Origin: JBBSMX01 sp038232935
GTDB lineage: Bacteria; Bacteroidota; Rhodothermia; Rhodothermales; JANQRZ01
DNA: 20,299 bases
NCBI GenBank assembly: GCA_038232935.1
Contig: JBBSMX010000076.1
Location: 1-20,299 of the forward strand
Direction of reading: 5' to 3'
This document shows positions 1 through 8,123 of the stretch, piece after piece. The notes under the pieces are model-generated. The model did not search any database. It was not told the origin of the DNA and was given only the letters and a program-made list of their open reading frames with translations. The translations under genes were made by a program, and so were the position numbers. Position 1 is the first letter of the stretch. Each line of letters starts with the position of its first letter.

Positions 1-88
1 CTGGCGGAGACCTTTGAGATCTAGGAAGGTGGTGCTACGCTCTTGGAGCCGCGTCGTGCCTCCGTGCGACGCCAGACCCCGTATGCCT

Positions 89-1485
89 TTATGAAATCGA
101 ACTGTGCCTCTTGACAACCCACCTTGTTATGGGGGTGTAGGACACCATTCCCTGCTGCCCGCTGAGGAGGGTAACGGTTTCTCCTGCCGGGAGTGCGGCC
201 TTGAGTTGGGGGACGAGGGTGTCGAGGACTTCAATGGTAGGGATATCGCGGAGGTGGATCCTGTTCATCCGCTCCGCCGCCGTGTACGCACCGGCCACGC
301 GCTGCGGCAGGTCGTCGAGGCCGAGTGCGGGCGCGCTCACCGTGTAGGTGCCTGCGACGTCGGCCGTAGCGAGGCCGCGCAGCATCGGGCTGCCTGAGGA
401 GTAGTCGGAGAAGTGCCCGTGCAGCGAGGTGACATGGAGCAGGATCGCGACGGCGGTGACGGCCCCAAGAGAGGGCCAGCGCCGGCCAAGGTGCGGAGAA
501 GCCACACCATGAGGACCAACGCGAGTGGCAGGAGCGGGACCAGCATCCGAGCCCCCGCCATCCAGTCCCCGCCGACGGTGACGACGAACGAGAGGTGTAC
601 GAGGACATACACCGCGGCAAGTTCCACGAGTGTGCCCGCGCCCATGCGCAGCCGGACCAGCACGAAGCCCAGGGCAAGGGGCCCCGCCACCGTGGGGATC
701 GTGATGGCTGAGTCTAGCACAGCCACTTCGGGGCGTAGGCGAGGCCTCCAGCGAGGGTGCCGCCCTTCGCGTAGACCGGCTGCGGGAAGGCTTGCCCGAA
801 CACGGCGAGCCGCGCGCTCGCAATGAGCACCGAAGCGGCGACCGTCGCGCCGAGCAGAAAGACCAAGCGGCGCACGGTCGGGCTGTGGATCGCGGGCTTC
901 CCGTCGAGGGCCGCACGGAGTGCAGCAAGGGCGCTAGTGCCGAGGAAGAGGCAGGCGCAGACGAATGGTGCTTCGGGCCGGGTGAGGAGGACGAAGGCGA
1001 GCGCCCCGACCGCTCCCCACGTGGCGGGCCGAGTAGGGCCCTCGTCCATGAAGCGGGCGACGGCCGCGACGAGCCATATGGCTCCGAACGCCGCCATCGT
1101 TGTCTCCAGCCCACCGAAGCTCCAGTAGAGGATGTACGGGGACGTCGCCGTTAGCAGACCGGCGGGGAGAGCGAGGACGGGATCGATCCGGTGCCCGAGG
1201 CGCTGCGCCATCAGCACGGTCGCCACGCCGAACGCTGCGGACGTGAGGACGCTCAGCGTGGGGAGTGCGAGCCCGGTCGCGCCGTAGAGCAACGCGAGAA
1301 CGAGGACGTGGAGGAGGCTGCTCGACTGCTCCAGCAACACGCCGTTGTAGTTGTAAAGTCCCCCGTGTTCCACGAGCGCGTACGCCGACCACGCGGTGAT
1401 GTGCGAGTCGTCGTGCCCGCCGGAGCCGACGAGGAGCGTGCCGAGCACGCTGAGCAGGCAGGGGGCGAGCGCGGCGAGGCTTCAC
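89..1485 (-). pseudogene. Frameshifted GT-C type membrane glycosyltransferase
   Basis: Three overlapping minus-strand frames together read as one polytopic membrane protein. Frame 1 (1448 to 714) has a first extracytoplasmic loop with GGHDDSHIT and, further on, FGGLETTMAAFGA and TRPEAPF. Acidic pairs in the first loop and GGLET/RPE segments are typical of GT-C enzymes that transfer sugars from polyprenyl-phosphate donors (AftB/ArnT-like). Frame 1 ends at a stop at 714-716, while frame 2 (726 to about 480) continues in register with further membrane helices (VAVLDSAITIPTVAG...). Frame 3 (about 485 to 89) then continues with AVTAVAILLHVTSLHG and LLSGQQGMVSY. The start is also disturbed: ATG at 1483-1485 is one base out of frame with the hydrophobic SLAALAPCLLSVLGTLLVG segment before GGHDD. 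So at least two, probably three or four, single-base shifts are present. It is either a decaying gene or error-prone assembly near a contig edge. The family call is from pattern only. Confidence 0.6.
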
Positions 1486-1616
1486 GCGAGAGTGGGGCGC
1501 GGGCCGGGTGGCACGAGCGTGGCGGAAGAATTCATACCATGCCTATCGGCCTCTCGGCGCACGCACTATAGGGCGACCTCTCCCTCAGTTCTCTCGTCGA
1601 GCGCGGGCTGATGTAG

Positions 1617-4064
1617 TCACTGGCCGATGGGGGAGCCGGGCGGGATGCGGAGGGGCGCGGGCTCGCCCGCCGCGTCGGCGTCGCGGTCGAGGAAGCGCTG
1701 GATCTCGGCTTGCAGCCACTGGGCGTGGGCCGCCGTTTCCGGCGCGCTCATTGGCCTACTCAGTCTCCCGCTGATCATGGTGAGGTGCAGCCGGGCCTGG
1801 GCGCGCACGGCCGGGGCTGCACCGCTGTTGTCGGCGAGACCGATGAGCGTCTGCACCCACACGGTTTGCACCGTCCGGCTCAGCTCGACATCGTACCCAT
1901 CCGACACGTCGGCAGCGAAGATGGCTTCCGCCGCGGTGCCGAGTACCTCGTCGAGCTCGGGCAGCGACGGGTCGAAGTCGTGCTGGTAGACGAGGCGGGC
2001 GGCCCGGTCCGGGGCGACGAGCAGCCCGAGGACGAGCGTGGCGATGGCTTCGGTCGGGGCGATGGGGTCGAGTGTGGGGCCAGTGCGACGGTCAAACCGC
2101 TCGCGGTCGTCGTAGTAGCCCGGCGGACGTGGCGGGATGAGGGTGCGCGCGGGGTCGGGGAGGCGGAGCTCGGCCGGATCGAGGGTGGCGAGGAGGGCGT
2201 CGAGTGCGGCACGTTGCCGGTCGGCGGGGACGGGCGTGGGCGGCGCGCTGCCATCGCCCCGAGCCGCGTAGCTGTACGTCACCCCGCCGACGAGCTTCGC
2301 CACGCCCTCGACCTGATACCGGTGGCGGAGGTAGAGCGGGACGAGGGCTTCTTCGAGCGTCGCGAGCGGCCGGCCCTCGCGGATCACGGCTTCGCCGAAG
2401 CGGTCGAGCGCCACACGCCGCACGGCCATCTCCGCGTCGAGCGCGGCGACGGGGTCGCCGAAGTTGTCCCACAGGATCGCCGTCGGGGCCGCCGCGCCGG
2501 GCGGGCGGGCGTCGGTATCGGTGAGGTAGGCCAGCCCGCGCTCGCGGTTCTCGCGGAGGATCGTGTCGAGCCCGGCGGCTTCGACGTCCGGCGCGAACGG
2601 CGTGTAGCCGTAGCGGACGGCCTGCACGTCCCACGGCCCGACGCCGACGGCGTACGCCTCGCTCAGATCGACGGACCCGTCGGCGGCGAGTGTGGCGAGC
2701 GGGGCGGGGTAGTCCATCACGGAAGCACGGCCGTACGTCGAGGCGGCGAAGTTGTGCGCGAGCCCGAGCGTGTGGCCCACCTCGTGCGCCGAGAGCTGAC
2801 GCAGGCGGGCAAGCGCGAGCGTGAGCATCGGGTCGTTCTCGGGCCGGAGCCCGGCCGCGTCGTCGCCGGTGTAGGGGGCGAGGAGCCCTTCGGCGAGAAG
2901 GTAGTCCTGCCGCACGCGGAGTGAGCCGAGCGACACGTGTCCTTTGATGATCTCGCCCGTGCGTGGATCGATGACGGACGAGCCGTAGCTCCAGCCCCGC
3001 GTGGCGCGGTGCACCCACTGAATGACGTTGTAGCGCACGTCGAGCGGGTCGGCATCGTCGGGCAGCATCTCCACGCGGTAGGCGTCGCGGAAGCCGGCGG
3101 CCTCGAACGCGGTGGCCCACCATCCCGCGCCATCGAGGAGGGCGCTGCGGACGGGTTCCGGCGTGCCGGGGTCGAGGTAGTAAATGATCGGGTTCTTCGC
3201 CGCGCACCGGCCGCTCGCATCCGGTGCCCCGGCACATTCGAGCCGATGGCGAGCGATGTACTGCTCCGTGAGGGGCTCCCCGATGGGGTTCGAATAGTCC
3301 TGCCACGCCACACCGAAATAGCCCGAGCGCGGGTCGAGCACGCGCGGGGCGTAGCCGGCGTCGGGGAGCCGGACGAGCGAGTGGCGCACGCGAACGGTGA
3401 CGGCATTCGGGTCGGCGGCGACATCGCGGACGTAAGGGCCGGGCTCGTCGCTCGTGAACGTGAGCCGCGCCTCTAACTCGGTGTTGTCGGGGAAGGCCTT
3501 GAGCACGTCGGGATACGGCGTGCTCCGGCTCGCGTCGAGGGAGAAGCTGCCCTGCCCGGTCGCTTTCAACTGCTGCGCGACGCCGTGCGCGTCGCGGACG
3601 ACGAACGACGTCGCGTCCACGAGCACGCGGTCACCGGTTTCGGCGGCGACGTCGAAGCCCCACACGACGCTCTCGGCGAAGGCGTCGCGGACGGCGCGCC
3701 GCTCGGGCTCGCTCTCGCTGTCGGCGCGGAAGCGGAGGTTCGGCTGCACGAGCAACACCTTCGGCCCGATCCGCTCGAACCGCACCACGCGCTCGCCGCC
3801 GAGCTGCCCCCGGTCGAGCCCGACATCGTTCGAGCCGAGTCCGGCCGCGAGCGCGACGGAATAGAGAAACTCCTCGTCGAACCGCTCGATCTCCAGCCAG
3901 ACTTTGCCGATGCGCGCGTCCCAATAGACCGGCACGAAGCCGTCGCGGCGCTCCAGCCCGTCGATCTTTGACTCGATCGTCGTGAGGGTGGTGTCGCCCT
4001 CGTCCTGCGCGTGGGCGACGAGAGGGAGAAGCAGGAGCGGGAGGAGAAAGGCGAGACAGCGCAT
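1617..4064 (-). CDS. Exported zinc-dependent metalloprotease (metzincin, DUF5117/DUF4953 type)
   Basis: This is a predicted secreted or periplasmic zinc endopeptidase of unknown substrate. I choose the ATG at 4064 (815 aa) over the in-frame one at 4112, because it begins directly with a signal peptide (MRCLAFLLPLLLLPLVAHA, then QDEGD). Residues of about 25-220 resemble the DUF5118/DUF5117 region: DGFVPVYWD, then YSVALAAGLGSNDVGLDRGQ, RVVRFERIGPKVLLVQPNLRFRA. The catalytic domain contains HEVGHTLGLAH (residues 427-437, bases 2754-2786), a full HExxHxxGxxH metzincin site with three zinc histidines and the catalytic Glu. It is followed by the Met-turn MDYP about 13 residues on. The length of about 800 aa fits the family. 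No lipobox is visible. It stands alone between the broken glycosyltransferase and dprE1, on the same strand. Family assignment is firm; its role (general protein turnover, nutrient scavenging) is not known. Confidence 0.9.
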   Translation of the reverse strand: MRCLAFLLPLLLLPLVAHAQDEGDTTLTTIESKIDGLERRDGFVPVYWDARIGKVWLEIERFDEEFLYSVALAAGLGSNDVGLDRGQLGGERVVRFERIGPKVLLVQPNLRFRADSESEPERRAVRDAFAESVVWGFDVAAETGDRVLVDATSFVVRDAHGVAQQLKATGQGSFSLDASRSTPYPDVLKAFPDNTELEARLTFTSDEPGPYVRDVAADPNAVTVRVRHSLVRLPDAGYAPRVLDPRSGYFGVAWQDYSNPIGEPLTEQYIARHRLECAGAPDASGRCAAKNPIIYYLDPGTPEPVRSALLDGAGWWATAFEAAGFRDAYRVEMLPDDADPLDVRYNVIQWVHRATRGWSYGSSVIDPRTGEIIKGHVSLGSLRVRQDYLLAEGLLAPYTGDDAAGLRPENDPMLTLALARLRQLSAHEVGHTLGLAHNFAASTYGRASVMDYPAPLATLAADGSVDLSEAYAVGVGPWDVQAVRYGYTPFAPDVEAAGLDTILRENRERGLAYLTDTDARPPGAAAPTAILWDNFGDPVAALDAEMAVRRVALDRFGEAVIREGRPLATLEEALVPLYLRHRYQVEGVAKLVGGVTYSYAARGDGSAPPTPVPADRQRAALDALLATLDPAELRLPDPARTLIPPRPPGYYDDRERFDRRTGPTLDPIAPTEAIATLVLGLLVAPDRAARLVYQHDFDPSLPELDEVLGTAAEAIFAADVSDGYDVELSRTVQTVWVQTLIGLADNSGAAPAVRAQARLHLTMISGRLSRPMSAPETAAHAQWLQAEIQRFLDRDADAAGEPAPLRIPPGSPIGQ

Positions 4065-4157
4065 CGGCAAGCGGTTGGGTTCGACCGAAGATAGCCGGTG
4101 GCATGCGATCACACCATGGTCACTTAAATCCGAAAGCCCTACAACCTGCTCACAGCT

Positions 4158-4185
4158 GGCTGAGGGACGAGATACTCGCTCAGCC
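4158..4185 (-). terminator. Possible stem-loop terminator of the ubiA-dprE1 operon
   Basis: The arms GGCTGAG (4158-4164) and CTCAGCC (4179-4185) pair, and inside them CGAG (4168-4171) pairs with CTCG (4175-4178) around an ATA loop, leaving a 3-nt bulge. The structure overlaps the dprE1 stop codon at 4180-4182. No T-run follows on the minus strand, so a role in termination or 3'-end protection is only likely. Confidence 0.4.
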
Positions 4186-5505
4186 GCCGGTCACGCGCCG
4201 CCAGAAGCTCGAAGAGAACGCCGGGTCGATGTGCTGATGGAAGTCCTCCCACGCGGGATACGAGCGCTGAAAGTCAGCGGCGGTCATGCAGGCGTCTTTG
4301 GCGGGGTAGAGCCGCCCGCCGGCCTCGCGCACGAGCGCGTCGAGGTCGCGGAAGAGCCGCCGCGTCGTCTCACCCCGGTTCGGGAAATCGAGCGCGAGCG
4401 TGACGCCGGGGCGCGGGAACGAGAGCAGGCCCGGCGACTCGATCTTCCCAAACGTCTTGAGCACGGCGAGGAACGACGCCTGCCCCGAGTGCGCGATCCG
4501 GTCCAGAATGGCGCGGACCGCGTCGTGCCCGTCGGAATGCGGGACGACGAATTGGTACTGGAAAAAGCCCCGCTTTCCGTAGAGCCGATTCCAGTCGCCG
4601 ATGGCGTCGAGCGGGTAAAAGAACGGCTCGAAGTGGGTCCGTTTGCGGACGACCGGCTTGAGCTGCTGCCGGTAGTAGAGCGCGTTGAAGGCCCGCACCG
4701 TCAGCGGGTTCAGCAGGCGCGAGGGGGCATCGAGCGGGACGCGGACGCGCGGCGTCATCGGCTCGCCGGGCGCGGGGAGCGGCGGGCCGCCGGGTGGGCC
4801 GGGCGCGTGATCGCCTTCGATGTAGAGCCCGCGGCCGAGGTTTGTGCCCGTTGCCGTCGTGTCGATCCACGCGACGGTGTAGCGCGAGCGCGCGTTCGCC
4901 GCGTCGTTGATGCGGAAGAAGGCGTCGAGCGAAGCGAAGCGCTCGCGCCGGAGGTCGATCCGATCGTTCGCGACGGGGGTGAGTTGGATCTCAGCCCAGC
5001 GAATCAATCCCGTCAGCCCGAGCCCGCCGATCGTCGCGCGGTAGAGATCGGCGTTTTCGTCGGGCGAGCAGACGAGCTTCGACCCGTCCGAGCGCCAGAG
5101 CTCGAAGCGGCGGACGAACCGGCCGAACGTGCCGTCGCGGTGGTGGTTCTTCCCGTGGACGTCGTTCGCGATCGCGCCGCCGACGGTGACGAACTTCGTC
5201 CCCGGCGTGACGGGCGGAAACCACCCCCGCGGCACGGCGACGGCGAGAAGCTGCGCGAGCGTCATCCCTGCCTCGCACCGAATCACCCCGCTGCCGGTGT
5301 CGAAGGCCAGCACACGGTCGAGCGCCGCTGTGTCGAGGAGTGCACCTCCGTTGTTGAGGCAGGCGTCGCCGTAGGAACGGCCTCGGCCGTAGGCGAGCAC
5401 GCTACGCCCATTCGCTTCCGGCAGCGCTTCATCGTTCGGGGTCAGCCGTTCGATGCGCGCGGGCGTCGAGGGCGGGATGCGGCCCCACGACTCGTAGCGG
5501 CTCAT
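4180..5505 (-). CDS. dprE1: DprE1-like FAD-dependent decaprenylphosphoryl-beta-D-ribose 2'-oxidase
   Basis: The predicted flavoenzyme (441 aa) oxidises polyprenyl-phospho-ribose to the 2'-keto form. That is the first half of the epimerisation giving polyprenyl-phospho-arabinose, done with the reductase DprE2, which is not in this window. Visible DprE1 signatures are GRGRSYGDACLNNGG (from residue 41, FAD-binding), DVHGKNHHRDGTFG (115-128), FFYPLDAIGDWNRLYGKRGF (295-314), YQFVVP, and the C-terminal RLYPAKDA, with K403 matching the essential Lys418 of the mycobacterial enzyme. The position matching mycobacterial Cys387 (PGWNICVDFP) reads PGVTLALDFP here, so it is Ala371. The ATG at 5505-5503 overlaps the TGA of the upstream ubiA gene (ATGA), which fixes the start and implies translational coupling. 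Orthology to the DprE1 family is strong by motif; the exact lipid substrate is inferred. Confidence 0.88.
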   Translation of the reverse strand: MSRYESWGRIPPSTPARIERLTPNDEALPEANGRSVLAYGRGRSYGDACLNNGGALLDTAALDRVLAFDTGSGVIRCEAGMTLAQLLAVAVPRGWFPPVTPGTKFVTVGGAIANDVHGKNHHRDGTFGRFVRRFELWRSDGSKLVCSPDENADLYRATIGGLGLTGLIRWAEIQLTPVANDRIDLRRERFASLDAFFRINDAANARSRYTVAWIDTTATGTNLGRGLYIEGDHAPGPPGGPPLPAPGEPMTPRVRVPLDAPSRLLNPLTVRAFNALYYRQQLKPVVRKRTHFEPFFYPLDAIGDWNRLYGKRGFFQYQFVVPHSDGHDAVRAILDRIAHSGQASFLAVLKTFGKIESPGLLSFPRPGVTLALDFPNRGETTRRLFRDLDALVREAGGRLYPAKDACMTAADFQRSYPAWEDFHQHIDPAFSSSFWRRVTGG

Positions 5506-6422
5506 AGTGTCGCCACCATAAGCGTCAGCGCCGTGAGTGCGACGACGACATAGCTCGTCCGGTCTTTGGCGGCGTAGAGGAGCGGGTCGTCGTCCACGTC
5601 GCCGCGCCCGGCGAGCAGCCACATCCGCGTGAGCCAGAACAGCAGGAGGGCGCCGACGAGCCAGATCAGCGTCGGATACCGGTAGAGCATCGCCACTTCG
5701 GGGCTCGCGACGTAGAGGACGAGCACGAGGACGGAGAGATAGCCCGCCGCCATCCCGGCCGTGCTGAGCAGTGGGACATCGTTGCCCCGGTAGCCGCGCC
5801 CGTGGAGCGACCGCTCCGGCTCGACGGCCAGCCGCTTGAGCTCGGCGAAGCGCTTGAGGAGGGCGAGCGAGAGGAAGAAGAACATCGAGAAGGCGAGTAG
5901 CCATTCGGAGACGGGCACGCCCGTCGCCGCGCCGCCGGCGAGGATGCGGAGCGTGTAGAGCCCGGCGAGGACGAGCACGTCCACAACCGGCATCTGCTTC
6001 AACACGAACGAATAGGTGAGCGTCACGAGGAGGTATGCCACGAGCACCCACAGGAACTCCCTCGGCAGGGCCAACCCTGCGATCAGGATGGCGCTCAGAA
6101 TGAGGAGGGGTGCGAGCACGTACCCGAAGCGGACGCTGAGGTCACCGGAGGCGAAGGGGCGGTGCCGCTTCGCCAGGTGCTCCCGGTCGGCCTCGCGGTC
6201 GACGATGTCGTTGACGACGTAGGCGGAGGACGCGACGAGGCTGAACGCGAGGAAGCCGAGTAGGGCATCGATCCACACCTCGGCCTCGCCGACCCGGTGC
6301 GCCATCAGCATCGGGACGAAGAGGAGGACGTTCTTCACCCACTGGTACGTCCGCAGCGCGCGGTTGAGTGTGGTGAGACGGCCGACGGTCGGCGCGGTGG
6401 GGGAGGAGGGAGACACGGCCAT
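5502..6422 (-). CDS. ubiA: UbiA-family decaprenyl-phosphate phosphoribosyltransferase (DPPR synthase)
   Basis: This is a polytopic inner-membrane enzyme (306 aa, about eight to nine hydrophobic segments) of the UbiA superfamily. It is predicted to join phosphoribosyl pyrophosphate to polyprenyl phosphate, supplying the substrate chain for DprE1. The first Asp-rich motif is NDIVDREAD (residues 71-79), followed by EHLAKRHRPFASG, which matches the DPPR-synthase type (NDxxDxxxDxxH..KR.RP) better than quinone-pathway UbiA proteins. The second motif region is KQMPVVDVLVLAGLYTLRILAGG (K142, D148). The start at ATG 6422 is followed within 20 codons by the first amphipathic/helix region RALRTYQWVKN and leaves 264 bases to the divergent synthetase gene. 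It overlaps dprE1 by 4 nt (ATGA). That pairing is what makes the DPPR assignment credible. The molecular function is inferred from motif and partner. Confidence 0.85.
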   Translation of the reverse strand: MAVSPSSPTAPTVGRLTTLNRALRTYQWVKNVLLFVPMLMAHRVGEAEVWIDALLGFLAFSLVASSAYVVNDIVDREADREHLAKRHRPFASGDLSVRFGYVLAPLLILSAILIAGLALPREFLWVLVAYLLVTLTYSFVLKQMPVVDVLVLAGLYTLRILAGGAATGVPVSEWLLAFSMFFFLSLALLKRFAELKRLAVEPERSLHGRGYRGNDVPLLSTAGMAAGYLSVLVLVLYVASPEVAMLYRYPTLIWLVGALLLFWLTRMWLLAGRGDVDDDPLLYAAKDRTSYVVVALTALTLMVATL

Positions 6423-6510
6423 GCGTGAAAGATACTGAGGCTTGGGCGGCGTTTTGGCAGGTTGTTCGTCGTCGCGGGTGGAAGGAGTGCCCCCCGCCCC
6501 GCTACCTTTC

Positions 6511-6545
6511 GACTCCCGACTCCCGACTCCCGACTCCCGACTCCC
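6511..6545. repeat. Five tandem copies of GACTCCC
   Basis: Five perfect, uninterrupted copies of the heptamer GACTCCC lie at 6511-6545, between the divergent ubiA and glycyl-tRNA synthetase genes. Just downstream, ACTCCCGATTCGCCTCCC (about 6669-6686) looks like a decayed continuation next to the synthetase start. There is no spacer/repeat structure, so this is not CRISPR. Copy number at such heptamers is often unstable. Confidence 0.9.
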
Positions 6546-6558
6546 GTGTTCGGGTACG

Positions 6559-6655
6559 GGCGAAGCCTTCGCCGCTGATCCCGAGGCCCTGCTCGCCTCC
6601 TCCTTTGGGCACGCCCGAAAGACCGACAGCACGACCGAGGGCGAATGCTTCGCCC
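6559..6655. repeat. Paired small palindromes, REP/MITE-like intergenic element
   Basis: Two closely related inverted repeats frame an 80-bp stretch. GGCGAA-GCC-TTCGCC is at 6559-6573 and GGGCGAA-TGC-TTCGCCC at 6639-6655 (7-bp arms, 3-nt loop). The second is followed by CTACGGATC. On the minus strand the outer edge reads GTAGGGGCGAAGCATTCGCC. I recognise that type of sequence as a dispersed intergenic repeat in several phyla, though I cannot search for copies. Together with the adjacent GACTCCC heptamers this looks like one mobile or dispersed non-coding element. Confidence 0.55.
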
Positions 6656-6686
6656 CTACGGATCTCCAACTCCCGATTCGCCTCCC

Positions 6687-8123
6687 ATGCCCGACCTCGA
6701 TACGATCGTCTCCCTGTCCAAGCGACGCGGCTTCATCTTCCAATCCTCCGAAGTCTACGGCGGGCTCTCGGCCGTCTACGACTACGGCCCGCTCGGCGTC
6801 GAGCTCAAGCGGAACGTGAACGCGCGGTGGTGGCAGGCGATGGTATACCGCCACGACAACATCGAGGGCATCGACGCCGCCATCCTCATGCACCCGACGG
6901 TGTGGAAGGCCAGCGGCCACGTCGACGCCTTCAGCGATCCGCTCATCGACGACAAGGCGTCGAAGATGCGCTACCGCGCCGACCAGCTCATCGAGGGCTA
7001 CATCGACAAGCTCCGGCGGAAGGGCAAGGACGAGCGGGCCGATGCCGTCTACGACCGCCTCGTGGACGCGCTCAACGCGGACGATGCCTCGAAGGCGCTG
7101 CATTCGATCATCATGGACGAGGAGATCCGCAGCCCGGATTCCGGCGCGTTCGACTGGACCGACGTGCGGCAGTTCAACCTGATGTTCGAGACGCACATCG
7201 GGCCGGTTTCGGACTCGGAGAGCAAAGTCTACCTCCGGCCCGAGACGGCGCAGGGCATCTTCGTGCAGTACCAGAATGTCCGCGAGACGGCCCGGCTCAG
7301 CGTTCCGTTCGGCATCGCGCAGATCGGCAAAGCCTTCCGCAACGAGATCGTCGCCCGCCAGTTCGTCTTCCGGATGCGGGAGTTCGAGCAGATGGAGATG
7401 CAGTACTTCGTCAAGCCCGGCGAGCAGATGGAGGCGTATGAGGCATGGAGCGAGAAGCGGATGGCGTGGCACGTCGCCAACGGCATCCGCCCGAGTAAGC
7501 TCCGCTGGCACCAGCACGAGAAGCTGGCGCACTACGCCGACGCGGCGCAGGACGTGCAGTACGAGTTCCCGATGGGCTGGCAGGAGGTCGAGGGCATCCA
7601 CTCGCGGACGGACTACGACCTGAGCCGCCACCAGGAGTTCTCGGGCAAGAAGATGGAGTACTTCGACCCGCAGACGCAGGAGCGCTACATCCCCTACGTC
7701 GTCGAAACGTCCGTCGGGCTCGACCGGACGATCCTGATGATCCTCTGCGACGCCTACCGCGAGGAGGAGGTCGGCGGCGAGCAGCGGGCCGTGCTCAAGT
7801 TCCACCCCGAGATCGCGCCCTACACGGCGGCGGTCTTCCCGCTCGTCAAGAAGGAGGGGATGCCCGAGGTCGCGCACCGGATCGAGGAAGACCTGCGCAA
7901 GCAATTCAACGTGTTCTATGACGAGAAGGGCTCGGTCGGCAAGCGGTACCGGCGGCAGGACGAGATCGGCACGCCGTTCTGCATCACCGTCGACGGCGAC
8001 ACCCTAGAGGACGACACCGTCACCATCCGCGACCGCGACTCGATGGAGCAGGACCGCATCCCCGCTGCGAACGCCCGCCGCTACATCGAGGACCGCGTCG
8101 CGAGCTGGACACCGGAGGACTGA
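6687..8123 (+). CDS. glyS: Glycine--tRNA ligase (single-chain class II)
   Basis: This cytoplasmic enzyme (478 aa) charges tRNA-Gly. It is the homodimeric single-polypeptide type (also written glyQS), not the alpha2beta2 type. The N-terminus (LDTIVSLSKRRGFIFQSSEVYGG) and the segment YDYGPLGVELKRN lead into the class II core. Motif 2 is RPETAQGIFVQYQNV (184-198) with FRNEI (218-222), and motif 3 is GLDRTILMIL (344-353). The C-terminal anticodon-binding domain runs from about residue 372 (HPEIAPYTAAVFPL) to the end, with GKRYRRQDEIGTPFCITVD. I place the start at ATG 6687, because an in-frame ATG at 6645 would add residues encoded by the intergenic repeat element. The gene ends at TGA 8121-8123, which directly abuts the stop codon of the opposite-strand nucleotidyltransferase gene (TGATCA). 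A diverged second copy of its last ~22 codons lies at 9393-9463. Confidence 0.97.
   Translation: MPDLDTIVSLSKRRGFIFQSSEVYGGLSAVYDYGPLGVELKRNVNARWWQAMVYRHDNIEGIDAAILMHPTVWKASGHVDAFSDPLIDDKASKMRYRADQLIEGYIDKLRRKGKDERADAVYDRLVDALNADDASKALHSIIMDEEIRSPDSGAFDWTDVRQFNLMFETHIGPVSDSESKVYLRPETAQGIFVQYQNVRETARLSVPFGIAQIGKAFRNEIVARQFVFRMREFEQMEMQYFVKPGEQMEAYEAWSEKRMAWHVANGIRPSKLRWHQHEKLAHYADAAQDVQYEFPMGWQEVEGIHSRTDYDLSRHQEFSGKKMEYFDPQTQERYIPYVVETSVGLDRTILMILCDAYREEEVGGEQRAVLKFHPEIAPYTAAVFPLVKKEGMPEVAHRIEEDLRKQFNVFYDEKGSVGKRYRRQDEIGTPFCITVDGDTLEDDTVTIRDRDSMEQDRIPAANARRYIEDRVASWTPED

Noticed and set aside
3982..5553. Long open frame on the plus strand through the metalloprotease start and dprE1
   Set aside because: It is antisense to two genes with clear motifs, is Arg/Glu/Val-rich low-complexity translation and matches no family. 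It is a shadow of high GC coding sequence.
6511..6545. CRISPR-like array
   Set aside because: The repeats are 7 bp, contiguous and without spacers, and no cas genes are near.
6423..7904. Extension of the ubiA frame into the glyS region
   Set aside because: It is antisense to glyS. The UbiA domain begins just after the ATG at 6422.
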